The notes under the pieces are model-generated. The model was not told the DNA's origin and searched no databases. It worked only from the letters and a program-made list of their open reading frames with translations. A DNA stretch of 50,842 nt from NCBI GenBank assembly GCA_947482825.1, contig CANKMT010000034.1, positions 1 through 50,842 on the forward strand. Direction: 5' to 3'. Position numbers and translations under genes: made by a program. This DNA comes from Betaproteobacteria bacterium. Its GTDB lineage: Bacteria; Pseudomonadota; Gammaproteobacteria; Burkholderiales; SG8-39. This document shows positions 7,380 to 14,756 of the stretch, one piece after another; position 1 is the stretch's first letter, and each line of letters opens with the position of its first letter.

Positions 7380-7446
7380 CACCGTCAACGTGCTCGAAGA
7401 GCCCGAGATCCGCCAGGGCAACAAGGAATTCGCCAACTGGCCGACG
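7380..7446 (+). repeat. 67-bp direct repeat, copy 2 (grxD fragment)
   Basis: The sequence from 7380 to 7446 matches bases 3813-3879 of grxD at 65 of 67 positions, in the same orientation. The differences change one codon from ATC to AAC and one from GAG to GAA. Nothing coding survives around it: the active-site CGFS region is absent and the frame is lost soon after. At 7551-7559 lies a nine-base match to the grxD end (CCGGCCTGA), 105 bases past the repeat against 112 in grxD. The copy may thus once have run to the gene's end. Confidence 0.9.
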
Positions 7447-7752
7447 CCTCTCCGCGGCCTTTCTCGATTACGCCGACGCGTTCGTCAAACCGCATGCAAA
7501 ACGAAGCCGACCTGATCGGCGGCGTCAACCTCGAAGTGAAAGACCGCACGCCGGCCTGAAGCGCAATGGCGTCCTCAGCGTGAAATTCTCCCGACATACT
7601 TGCGGTTAAACTGTCCGGCCCGCGAAAGAATTGGTCTTGCTTGCGCAGTGAGGTGCTGGGGGACTGTTGGGAGACAATATCGTTCGTCAACGCGGCGCGG
7701 AAGGTTGCAACCCGGCCACACCGGGTAGCTGGATCTGAGAGGAGTGCGTGCA
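7447..7752. other. Degenerate stretch between modules, no clear gene
   Basis: About 300 bases follow the grxD fragment. One frame contains EADLIGGVNLEVKDRTPA before a stop at 7557-7559, and another contains AAFLDYADAFVKPHAK. Neither is a recognisable protein, and the two lie in different phases, as in a frameshifted remnant. The last part holds the leader of the next antitoxin gene, with a stem-loop at 7710-7726. Confidence 0.4.
7710..7726 (+). promoter_or_regulatory. Stem-loop in the leader of the second PIN module
   Basis: ACCCGG-CCACA-CCGGGT forms a perfect six-base stem with a five-base loop, 26 bases before the antitoxin ATG at 7753. It could be an operator half-site pair or an RNA hairpin. 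No run of T follows, so it is not a standard terminator. Confidence 0.35.
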
Positions 7753-8001
7753 ATGCAAACCGTGAAACTGAAGGTCAGTGTGCGAAATCACCGTATCGCG
7801 GAAGAACTGCCCCCGGAGGTGCCCGATGGTGAGGCCGAAGTCGTCATTCGCTTCCAGGAACAAGCCGCGGTAGATGTGGAGCAGGCGCGCCGGCGCCATC
7901 TAGAGGCGTTGTTCGCGAGCATCGATAAGCATCCTTCGAACCGCTCGCGCGAGGATATCGACCGTCAGATCTCCGAAGAGCGAGCCAGTTGGGGAGACTG
8001 A
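7753..8001 (+). CDS. Antitoxin of a PIN-toxin pair (VapB-like)
   Basis: This 82-residue protein begins MQTVKLKVSVRNHRIAEELP, then PEVPDGEAEVVIRF, and ends SREDIDRQISEERASWGD. The acidic N-terminal strand region and the C-terminal EID..I.EERASW element are typical of a family of small antitoxins encoded directly before PIN-domain toxins. I chose ATG 7753 because GAGGAG lies eight bases before it; GTG 7744 is an in-phase alternative that would overlap that site. The PIN toxin gene starts three bases after its stop. Confidence 0.78.
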   Translation: MQTVKLKVSVRNHRIAEELPPEVPDGEAEVVIRFQEQAAVDVEQARRRHLEALFASIDKHPSNRSREDIDRQISEERASWGD

Positions 8002-8004
8002 GGC

Positions 8005-8421
8005 GTGCGCGTGTACCTCGACAGCTGTATCGTCATCTACCTGACCGAAGGCAGTGCCGACATGCGCGAGCGGATCGGCCGGCAACTGCTGCGGTCTGCC
8101 GAGGCCGCGCCGACGGTGACATTCACCGATCTGTCGCGTCTGGAATGCCGAGTCAAACCGCTGGCTATTGGTAACGCAACCTTGCTGGCGGACTACGAAA
8201 GCTTTTTCACGACGCCTGGCTATATGAAGTGTGTGATCGATACCGCCACGTTCGACATGGCCACCGAGCTGCGTGCCCGCTACGGCCTTAAAACTCCGGA
8301 CGCCCTGCATCTGGCGGCTGCCATCGCCTCGGATTGCGAGGAACTCTGGACCAACGACCAGCGGCTGGTCCGCGCGGCGGACAGTCGAATCCGCATTGTC
8401 TCCATCGATCAACTCGCCTGA
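8005..8421 (+). CDS. PIN-domain ribonuclease toxin (second VapC-like)
   Basis: The 138-residue protein starts with GTG at 8005, three bases after the antitoxin stop. It keeps the PIN-domain acidic set: D6 in VYLDSCIVIYL, E47 in LSRLECRVKPL, D99 in LKTPDALHLAAA and D118 in LWTNDQRLVRA. The LDSC..IY and KTPDALHLA text differs from the DTHVWIW type of the toxin at 5250, so the two PIN toxins belong to different subgroups and are not recent duplicates. RNA cleavage is inferred from the family. Confidence 0.9.
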   Translation: MRVYLDSCIVIYLTEGSADMRERIGRQLLRSAEAAPTVTFTDLSRLECRVKPLAIGNATLLADYESFFTTPGYMKCVIDTATFDMATELRARYGLKTPDALHLAAAIASDCEELWTNDQRLVRAADSRIRIVSIDQLA

Positions 8422-8548
8422 GAGAGGGTGCGTGATGGCGTAGCCGACGCTCTCGAGCAAGGACGGCCGACACCGGCTCCGGCAAGTGCGAACAAGAACC
8501 CACTCAGGTCGCGCTGGTATTTCGCCGGAATCTTCCCGCAAGCCAACA

Positions 8549-8567
8549 TGACCGAGCATGGCGGTCA
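8549..8567 (+). promoter_or_regulatory. Inverted repeat upstream of the second nucleotidyltransferase gene
   Basis: TGACCG and CGGTCA form perfect six-base arms around seven bases, 69 bases before the chosen ATG. It lies in the 215-base gap after the PIN toxin gene. It may be the operator of the module; no convincing promoter hexamers were seen. Confidence 0.35.
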
Positions 8568-8636
8568 CTCGGACATTTACGATTCCATCCGGGATGCCAA
8601 CGATAACGGCCGGGGATCGGCTTAGGGGCAATGATT

Positions 8637-9155
8637 ATGAAAGCTGCGCTGCACGTTCTCAACGAACTGGAGGCCGAGGGATGCCTCGGCCGGTATGCGA
8701 TCGGCGGCGCGATGGGCGCCTTGTTTTACGCCGAACCCGTGACGACGTTCGATCTGGACATTTTCGTCGTTCTCCCCAAAGCGGAAAACGGCCTGCTTAC
8801 GCTCGAGCCGCTTTACGAAGCCTTGCGCCGGCGAGGCCATGTGCCGGGTGAACACGTGATGATCGAGGGTGTTCCGGTTCAATTCCTCCCGGCGTACAAT
8901 CCGTTGCTGGAAGAGGCACTTGCCCAAGCCCGGCCGGACGAAGTGGAGGGCGTGCCAACGCGTATCCTGAAGGTCGAGCATCTGATCGCCATCGCGATCC
9001 AGACGAATCGCCAAAAAGATCGATTGCGCGTGCAGATTCTATTGAAAGAGGGCAATCCGGATCGGGATGCCCTCGGCGAAATTTGTCAGCGGCATAATTT
9101 GAAGCCGCCAACATTGGACGAAGGTGAAGCGCCATGGACACTGCCGAAAATTTGA
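8637..9155 (+). CDS. Nucleotidyltransferase (AbiEii-like/DUF6036-like)
   Basis: The 172-residue protein carries the minimal nucleotidyltransferase signature: AIGGAMGALFYAEP at residues 21-34 and TFDLDIFVVL with D39 and D41 as metal ligands. The later MIEGVPVQFLP and KVEHLIAIAIQTNRQKDR blocks fit small stand-alone enzymes of this fold. I chose ATG 8637 over 8631 because AGGGG lies eight bases before the former and only two before the latter. The next small gene starts 22 bases before this one ends, so the two are coupled. It is half the size of the enzyme at 6597 and only loosely similar. Substrate unknown. Confidence 0.78.
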   Translation: MKAALHVLNELEAEGCLGRYAIGGAMGALFYAEPVTTFDLDIFVVLPKAENGLLTLEPLYEALRRRGHVPGEHVMIEGVPVQFLPAYNPLLEEALAQARPDEVEGVPTRILKVEHLIAIAIQTNRQKDRLRVQILLKEGNPDRDALGEICQRHNLKPPTLDEGEAPWTLPKI

Positions 9156-9352
9156 TGCGATCGGCGCTCGCTCACAAGGAGCAGCGCAGAAAGGAGCTCG
9201 CGGCCCTGCCGTATGCCGAGAAAATCCGGATCTTGCTGCGCCTACAGCGTATGGCCGACGCTGTTGGTCGTACTCGGGGCGCCGCGCCGCGCGCCTGGAA
9301 AATCGACGAACAAACACTAATGCCGCAGACCCGGATCCTGACTGGACGATAG
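9134..9352 (+). CDS. Small partner protein of the nucleotidyltransferase
   Basis: This 72-residue protein overlaps the nucleotidyltransferase gene by 22 bases. KEQRRKELAALPYAEKIRILLRLQRMA is a helical, charged segment that I recall from small proteins encoded directly after such nucleotidyltransferases; their function is not established to my knowledge. The tail after AWKID may be foreign, since IS91-like transposase sequence starts within about 120 bases of the stop, so the natural C-terminus may be altered. An antitoxin role is possible by analogy but unproven. Confidence 0.65.
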   Translation: MDTAENLMRSALAHKEQRRKELAALPYAEKIRILLRLQRMADAVGRTRGAAPRAWKIDEQTLMPQTRILTGR

Positions 9353-9474
9353 GTGATTTCCTCTCGCGATTAGGCGCTTGTTATTTCGAGGAAGTTCGTC
9401 CAAGCAATTTCGCCCACCGTACGTTCCTGAATACCGGCGCCTTGTTCGTGCGGCCTCGGGAGGGGCGTGACCAG

Positions 9475-9916
9475 CTGCCACCCTTTGGTCTCTTCATCGC
9501 CTGCGGTGACCCGCACGAGGGCTTCGCGCGCATCTACTGTGATACCTGCAGCCAAGAGTTCCTGCTCGCCTGGTCGTGCAAGACCCGGTACTTCTGCCCG
9601 AGCTGCAACCAGAAGCGCGCGATCCTGTACGGCGAGTGGGTCGAGTGAGAACGTGCTCGCGCCGGTGGCGCACCGGCAGTACGTGTTCACGCTGCCCAAA
9701 CTCCTGCGTCCAATCTTCAGCCGGCGCCGGGCGTGGCTGGGCGAGCTGTGCCGCATCGCTGCGCGCCTGCTGACCGATGCTTACACTGCAGCCGCCCCCG
9801 GCGCACGGCCGGGCCTGATCCTGTTCGTGCAGACCTTCGGGGACCTGGCCAACTTCAACCCACACCTGCAAGTGCTCGCCGTCGATGGCGTGTTCGGGGC
9901 CGATGGACGGGAGTGA
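9475..9916 (+). pseudogene. IS91-family transposase remnant, truncated and frameshifted
   Basis: Starting at LPPFGLFIACGDPHEGFAR, the text has the zinc-binding region of IS91-type Y2 transposases: CDTC, then SCKTRYFCPSCNQKR. The frame stops at 9646-9648 after GEWVE. The homologous text resumes one phase over as ENVLAPVAHRQYVFTLPK, so a single extra base near 9647 explains the break. The copy ends at about 9908 after FNPHLQVLAVDGVFG, before the catalytic tyrosines. Both element ends are missing, so the remnant cannot move. Confidence 0.85.
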
Positions 9917-9972
9917 ATTTCCTATCGTTCGACGAGCGCATCGGCGCTCTGCCACAGCGTGCGCCGGCCGCC

Positions 9973-10275
9973 TCAGTGGTAGTCCTCTTCCTTCTGGTGG
10001 CGGACGGCGAGGAGAGTGACAGTCTCCCGGTTCTCGATCTCGAACAGCGCGACATAGCCGGACCCGCCGAAGGGAATGATGAGTTCGCGCAGAAACGGGT
10101 TGCGGTCACCGCCCAGGGCCCAGTGGCACGAAAACGCAAACACCTCGAGCAGTTCGATCGCCTTCGCGACCGCCGCCCGGGCTTTTTCGGCTGCCGCGGA
10201 GTCCTGCGCCAGAAGAAAATCGAACAGGCGCAGCAGGTCCGCTTCCGGAGTAAAGCGGACCTTGAACCGGTTCAT
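9973..10275 (-). CDS. RelE/ParE-superfamily toxin
   Basis: The 100-residue protein begins FKVRFTPEADLLRLFDFLLAQD and continues with KAIELLEVFAFSCHWA, then FLRELIIPFGGSGYVALFEIEN and VTLLAVRHQKEEDY. The VRFTPEA start and the closing (V/L)LAVRHQ.E.DY are hallmarks of the RelE/ParE fold. Its ATG overlaps the upstream antitoxin stop by four bases. It differs clearly from the ParE at 4057. Whether it cuts mRNA (RelE-like) or poisons gyrase (ParE-like) cannot be read from the sequence; the RHQ.E.DY ending favours ParE. Confidence 0.88.
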   Translation of the reverse strand: MNRFKVRFTPEADLLRLFDFLLAQDSAAAEKARAAVAKAIELLEVFAFSCHWALGGDRNPFLRELIIPFGGSGYVALFEIENRETVTLLAVRHQKEEDYH

Positions 10276-10568
10276 GCCGCCGCTTTGGCACCTGCCCGGC
10301 CGATGCGGACCTTGCGCGCCTTGTCCAACCGCCGCGCGAGCTTGCCCAGTACCGCGGCTGCGGAGACGTATTCGCCCGACTTTCTGGAGGCCTGGCCCGA
10401 TGCCAATCCGCGCTCGATGAAAGCTTTCTGGGCAAGGCGGAACTCGACATTGCGGCGCACCGCATCCTCGACGAATCCGGACAACGTCTCGCCGGACTGG
10501 AGAACCTCTTCGGCGGCGTGACGCAGTTCAGGCGAAACCCGGACCGCAGGAATTGGAGTGGTTTTCAT
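10272..10568 (-). CDS. Ribbon-helix-helix-type antitoxin
   Basis: The protein has 98 residues. PAVRVSPELRHAAEEVL, then GETLSGFVEDAVRRNVEFR, fits a ribbon-helix-helix DNA-binding start as in YlcI/YnfO-like antitoxins. FIERGLASGQASRKSGEYVS would form the toxin-binding tail. I chose ATG 10568, with AAAGGA five bases upstream; the ATG at 10574 has no room for a site. The gene starts 21 bases after the stop of a kinase gene on the same strand, so it may be read from the argH-kinase transcript as well. Confidence 0.82.
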   Translation of the reverse strand: MKTTPIPAVRVSPELRHAAEEVLQSGETLSGFVEDAVRRNVEFRLAQKAFIERGLASGQASRKSGEYVSAAAVLGKLARRLDKARKVRIGRAGAKAAA

Positions 10569-10589
10569 GAACATCCTTTGCGTTGCATT

Positions 10590-11894
10590 TCAGGCGCTGG
10601 TCAGCCGCGTGTTTGCCAGGTTCAGCCGCTCCACCAGGATGCGGATGAACGCCCGGTCGAATTTGAGCCTGCAGGTTTCGCTCGCATTCAGCAGGTCCTC
10701 CACCCTGATGCGCACCAGGCGCGATTCGACGTTGGCGGCGATGCTCGCACCGCGGTCTTTCGAGGTTTCGGACAGGTAGGCCATTTCCCCGAAGCATTCG
10801 CCGGCGCCGAGCACGTTCAAGAGCTTCTTGTTCTTGGTCACCTTGACCTCGCCGGAAACGATCAGGCAGAAATGGTCGCCCGGCTTGCCTTCGCGCATCA
10901 GCGTCGTGCCCGCGGGGACTTTCGCCCACAGTCCGATGGCCACGACCTCCCAGAGCTCGGGGTCGGAAAAGCGGCGAAAGAAACCCATGGCGCGAAGCGC
11001 GTTGAATTTCTCGCTGTCGGCAAACTCCTCGCTCTTGCGTGACAGGCTCTCGGCGCGAAAGGCTTCGGCGAGGTCTTTGGCGAAATCCTCCCACGTCTGG
11101 TAGCGCCGCGCCTGGTCCTTTTGCATCGCCTTGCGCACGATCCGGTCGACCGACATCGGGATGCCGTCGCGCACCGACGAAGGCGGCGCCGGATCGGTCG
11201 TGGTGATCTGGTAGATCATGCTGAAATTGTTCGACGCCTGGTAAGGCAACTGGCCGGTGAGCAACTGGTACATCACGACGCCAAGCGAATAGATGTCGGT
11301 CTGCTGCGAAAGCGGCTGCTCGCGGATCTGTTCGGGCGACATGTAGGCCGGCGAGCCGACCCCGGTGACCTGCGTGGTGTCGATTCCCGCTGAGAGCGCA
11401 AGGCCGAAATCCGAGATCCTGATGTCGGTGGGCCCCGACATCAGGATGTTCCCGGGCTTGATGTCGCGGTGCGTGATGCCGAGCTGGTTGGCGTACGAAA
11501 GCGCACGCGTGCACTTGAAGACGATCTCGACGATCTTGTCGATCGGCAGCAGGTTGTCGGGTGACGTACGCGGCTCGAGCGTCCCGCCGGCCACGTACTC
11601 CATGACGATATAGCCCGAGTCCCGCTCGATCACCGCGTCGTAGATCGCGACAATGTGGGGGTGCGAGAGCTTGCCGGCCAGCGCCGCTTCGGCAAGGAAG
11701 AGCTTGCGATAGACCCCGCCGCCCGCCCCGTCCCGAAGCGCCTCCGGGAAGATGCGCTTGACCGCGACTGCGCGATCGTTGAACGGGTCATGGCACAGGT
11801 AGACCTCGCTGGTGCCGCCTTCGCCGAGCTTCTTCAGTACCGGGTATTTCCCGATCCGCTCGGGTAGCAAGTCCGCCTTTGCCTCGTCCGACAT
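10590..11894 (-). CDS. Ser/Thr protein kinase fused to a C-terminal cyclic-nucleotide-binding domain (copy 1)
   Basis: The 434-residue protein has a complete bacterial Hanks-type kinase domain (about residues 15-275): glycine loop GEGGTSEVY, lysine K46, catalytic HRDIKPGN with D144, ISDFG with D162, and SPAYMSPEQI. A CRP/cNMP-binding fold follows (about residues 300-430), with FGEMAYL and a downstream arginine (KDRGAS), the features that hold the phosphate of cyclic nucleotides. There is no membrane segment or PASTA repeat, so it is likely cytosolic. It sits 13 bases after a paralogue of the same architecture, downstream of argH. Ligand and substrates are unknown. Confidence 0.9.
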   Translation of the reverse strand: MSDEAKADLLPERIGKYPVLKKLGEGGTSEVYLCHDPFNDRAVAVKRIFPEALRDGAGGGVYRKLFLAEAALAGKLSHPHIVAIYDAVIERDSGYIVMEYVAGGTLEPRTSPDNLLPIDKIVEIVFKCTRALSYANQLGITHRDIKPGNILMSGPTDIRISDFGLALSAGIDTTQVTGVGSPAYMSPEQIREQPLSQQTDIYSLGVVMYQLLTGQLPYQASNNFSMIYQITTTDPAPPSSVRDGIPMSVDRIVRKAMQKDQARRYQTWEDFAKDLAEAFRAESLSRKSEEFADSEKFNALRAMGFFRRFSDPELWEVVAIGLWAKVPAGTTLMREGKPGDHFCLIVSGEVKVTKNKKLLNVLGAGECFGEMAYLSETSKDRGASIAANVESRLVRIRVEDLLNASETCRLKFDRAFIRILVERLNLANTRLTSA

Positions 11895-11907
11895 GGAAGG
11901 CGCGTGC

Positions 11908-13200
11908 CTATACGCCGGAAAGACGGATGTTGGCCATGGTCAGACGCTCGACCAGGATCTCCATGAAGGCCCGGTCGAACTTGTGCCTGCAGGCGTCCGA
12001 GGCCTGCTCCAGGTTCAGCGTCGGCACGGTGATGACTTTCGCCTCGCCCATGACCGTGACGTCGGCGACCCGCACGGGCGCCGATTTCGCAAGATAGGCC
12101 ATCTCGCCGAAAGCCTCGCCGGTGCGCAGGAGGTTGAGAAGCTTGCCGCGCTTGGTGATCTTGACTTCGCCCTCGGCAAGGATGCAGAAGAAATCGCCCG
12201 GCTCGCCTTCCCTCATGAGCACTTCGCCGGGCCCTGCATTTCGCCACGACGACATGTTGGCGACTTCCCAGAGTTCGGCATCCGTGAAGTTCTCGAAGAA
12301 TGCGAGGCGGCGCAGGATCTCGAACTTGTCGGTGTCGGCAAACCCGGACTGCTCCTCGCTGGCGCACTCGGTCCGGAAGACGTCGGCCAGGTCGTTGGAG
12401 AAAGCCTCCCAGTCCGGGTAGCGGTCGTCGTGCTCCCGCGCCATCGCGCGCAGGATGATCGCTTCGATGCGCGCGGGGATCTGCGGCCGGATCGAGGAAG
12501 GCGCCGGCGGATCCATGCTCGTGATCTGGTAGATCAGGCTGAAGTTGTTGCTCGCCTGGAACGGCAGCCGGCCGGTGAGCAGGTGGTACATCACCACGCC
12601 CATCGAGTAGATGTCGGTGCGGTGATCGAGCGGATGTTCCTTCACCTGCTGCGGCGACATGTAAGCCGGCGAGCCGATGGCCGCGACCTGGGTGGTCTCG
12701 GCGCTCGCGACGAGCGCCGCGCCGAAATCGGCGATCTTCACTTCCGACCCCCCGGCATGCAGGATATTGGCCGGCTTGATGTCCCGGTGGGTGATGCCGT
12801 GCCGATGCGCAAACTCCAGTGCGCGCGAGCACTTGAAAGTCATCTCCACCACCACCTCGATGGGCAGCAGGCTGTCGGGCGAGCAGAATCTCTCCAGCGT
12901 GCCGCCATCCACATACTCCATGACGATGTAGTTCAGCCTGTCTTCGGCGACCGCATCGTAGATCTGGACGACGTGCGGGTGCTGCAGCTTGCCCGCGAGA
13001 GAGGCTTCGTTGACGAACAGCTTCTTGAAGAGCTTGCCCTGCGAAGGGTCGTCGAAAACGTCGGTGGACACGACCTTGACCGCCACGTCGCGGCCGTTGA
13101 ACGGGTCATGGCACAGGAAGACTTCCGACGACGCACCGCTCCCCAGCCGCTTGATGACCGGGTACTTGCCGATGCGCTCCCGGAGCGGGGCTTCGCTCAT
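11908..13200 (-). CDS. Ser/Thr protein kinase fused to a C-terminal cyclic-nucleotide-binding domain (copy 2)
   Basis: This 430-residue paralogue of the neighbouring kinase has [10 protein letters not shown]42, THRDIKPAN with D140, IADFG with D158 and the same [13 protein letters not shown] region, then a cNMP-binding domain with FGEMAYL. The phosphate-binding segment reads PVRVADV rather than the R-x-A-S/T of classical cyclic-AMP sites, so the ligand may differ or binding may be lost. I chose the ATG at 13200, which overlaps the argH stop (ATGA). The two kinases are clearly a tandem duplication that has since diverged. The kinase-first order is the reverse of eukaryotic PKG. Confidence 0.9.
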   Translation of the reverse strand: MSEAPLRERIGKYPVIKRLGSGASSEVFLCHDPFNGRDVAVKVVSTDVFDDPSQGKLFKKLFVNEASLAGKLQHPHVVQIYDAVAEDRLNYIVMEYVDGGTLERFCSPDSLLPIEVVVEMTFKCSRALEFAHRHGITHRDIKPANILHAGGSEVKIADFGAALVASAETTQVAAIGSPAYMSPQQVKEHPLDHRTDIYSMGVVMYHLLTGRLPFQASNNFSLIYQITSMDPPAPSSIRPQIPARIEAIILRAMAREHDDRYPDWEAFSNDLADVFRTECASEEQSGFADTDKFEILRRLAFFENFTDAELWEVANMSSWRNAGPGEVLMREGEPGDFFCILAEGEVKITKRGKLLNLLRTGEAFGEMAYLAKSAPVRVADVTVMGEAKVITVPTLNLEQASDACRHKFDRAFMEILVERLTMANIRLSGV

Positions 13201-14666
13201 GCGCGGGCCAGCCTTCTCTTGCCGCGCGCCACGGCAAGGCGCACCTGCGCCGGCGCAGTGCCCCCTCGGTGCTTGCGGCGCGCGACCGAACCTTCCAGTG
13301 TCAGCCAATCGAACACGTCCACGCCTATCCGGGGCGAGAAGTCCCTGAGCGCGGCCAGCGGGAGGTCGGCCAGGTCGCATCCCTTCTGTTCGGCGGCGCG
13401 AACCGCACGCGCCACGATCTCATGCGCGTCGCGGAAAGCCACGCCCTTGCCAACGAGGTAGTCGGCGAGGTCGGTCGCGGTCGCAAAACCCTCGAGCGCC
13501 GCGGCGCGCATGCGATCGGGCACCGGCCGGATCCCGGCGACCAGGTCCGCGAATACGGTAAGGCAGTCGCGCACCGTGTCGATGGTGTCGAAGAGCGGTT
13601 CCTTGTCTTCCTGGTTGTCCTTGTTGTAGGCAAGGGGCTGGCCCTTCATGAGGGTCAGCAGGCCGACCAGGTGGCCAAACACGCGTCCGGCCTTGCCGCG
13701 CACGAGTTCGGGCACGTCCGGATTTTTCTTTTGCGGCATGATCGACGACCCGGTGCAGAAACGGTCCGGGAGGGTGATGAAGCGGTAGCGCGGGCTCATC
13801 CATACGATGAGCTCTTCCGAAAAGCGCGAAAGGTGCACGAGGATGAGCGATGCCGCCGCGGCGAATTCGATCGCGAAATCGCGATCGGACACCGCATCTA
13901 GCGAATTCTCGCAAATTGACTCGAACCCGAGTTCCTTCGCCACGCTTTCGCGGTCAATCGGGAACGTGGTGCCAGCCAGCGCCGCCGCGCCAAGGGGCAG
14001 GCGGTTCACGCGCCTGCGGCAATCGGCCAGCCTCTCGCGGTCGCGCTCGAACATCTCGAAATAGGCGAGCAGGTGGTGCCCGAACGTCACCGGCTGGGCG
14101 ACCTGCATATGGGTGAAGCCCGGCATCACCACGTCGGCGTACTTCGAGGCCGAGTCGAGCAGTTGGCCCTGGAGCGTGACCAGCGTCGCGCGGATCGAGT
14201 CGATCTCGTCGCGCAGGTAGAGGCGCACATCGGTGGCCACCTGGTCGTTGCGCGAGCGCCCGGTGTGCAGGCGCTTGCCCGCATCGCCCACGAGGGCCGT
14301 CAACCTTTGTTCGATGTTGAGGTGAACATCCTCGGCTTCCAGCGACCAGGCGAAACGGCCGGCCGCGATTTCCCTGGAGATCGCCGCCATGCCGCGTTCG
14401 ATCGCCGCCAGGTCGCCCGCCGAAATGATTTTGCGTGCCGCGAGCATGCGCGCATGGGCAAGCGACCCGCGGATGTCCGCGCCGGACAGGCGCTTGTCGA
14501 ACGAGACGGACGCCGTAAAGCGCTTGACCAGCTCATCGACGGGTTCGGCGAAACGCCCGGACCAGGCCTTAGGCAACCCGGCCGAAGACAGCGTCCCGGC
14601 CCTTGCCTTGCGCTTGGAGACGCGCGCTGCGCGCGCCGGGCGCGGTTTTGATTGTCTGGAAGCCAT
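13197..14666 (-). CDS. argH: Argininosuccinate lyase
   Basis: ArgH splits argininosuccinate into arginine and fumarate, the last step of arginine synthesis. The family signature [12 protein letters not shown] is at residues 306-317, with the catalytic serine loop, and the N-terminal blocks [14 protein letters not shown] and [12 protein letters not shown] are intact. At 489 residues it is longer than usual (about 460): before the conserved WSGRF there is a basic stretch of about 30 residues rich in R, K, S and A. No downstream start fits well, so the extension may be real. The kinase gene downstream overlaps by four bases. Confidence 0.95.
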   Translation of the reverse strand: MASRQSKPRPARAARVSKRKARAGTLSSAGLPKAWSGRFAEPVDELVKRFTASVSFDKRLSGADIRGSLAHARMLAARKIISAGDLAAIERGMAAISREIAAGRFAWSLEAEDVHLNIEQRLTALVGDAGKRLHTGRSRNDQVATDVRLYLRDEIDSIRATLVTLQGQLLDSASKYADVVMPGFTHMQVAQPVTFGHHLLAYFEMFERDRERLADCRRRVNRLPLGAAALAGTTFPIDRESVAKELGFESICENSLDAVSDRDFAIEFAAAASLILVHLSRFSEELIVWMSPRYRFITLPDRFCTGSSIMPQKKNPDVPELVRGKAGRVFGHLVGLLTLMKGQPLAYNKDNQEDKEPLFDTIDTVRDCLTVFADLVAGIRPVPDRMRAAALEGFATATDLADYLVGKGVAFRDAHEIVARAVRAAEQKGCDLADLPLAALRDFSPRIGVDVFDWLTLEGSVARRKHRGGTAPAQVRLAVARGKRRLARA

Positions 14667-14756
14667 GGGGCATACTGGATGGGTCAGGCGCGACGGATCG
14701 CAGCCCCTTTCTGATTCCAACTGCACAACACCCCGGGGCATTCGAGCGTAAGTGCA

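Noticed and set aside
8422..8636. A small gene in the 215-base gap after the second PIN toxin
   Set aside because: A 65-codon frame exists, but it has no ribosome-binding site and no recognisable composition; the gap is better read as a regulatory region.
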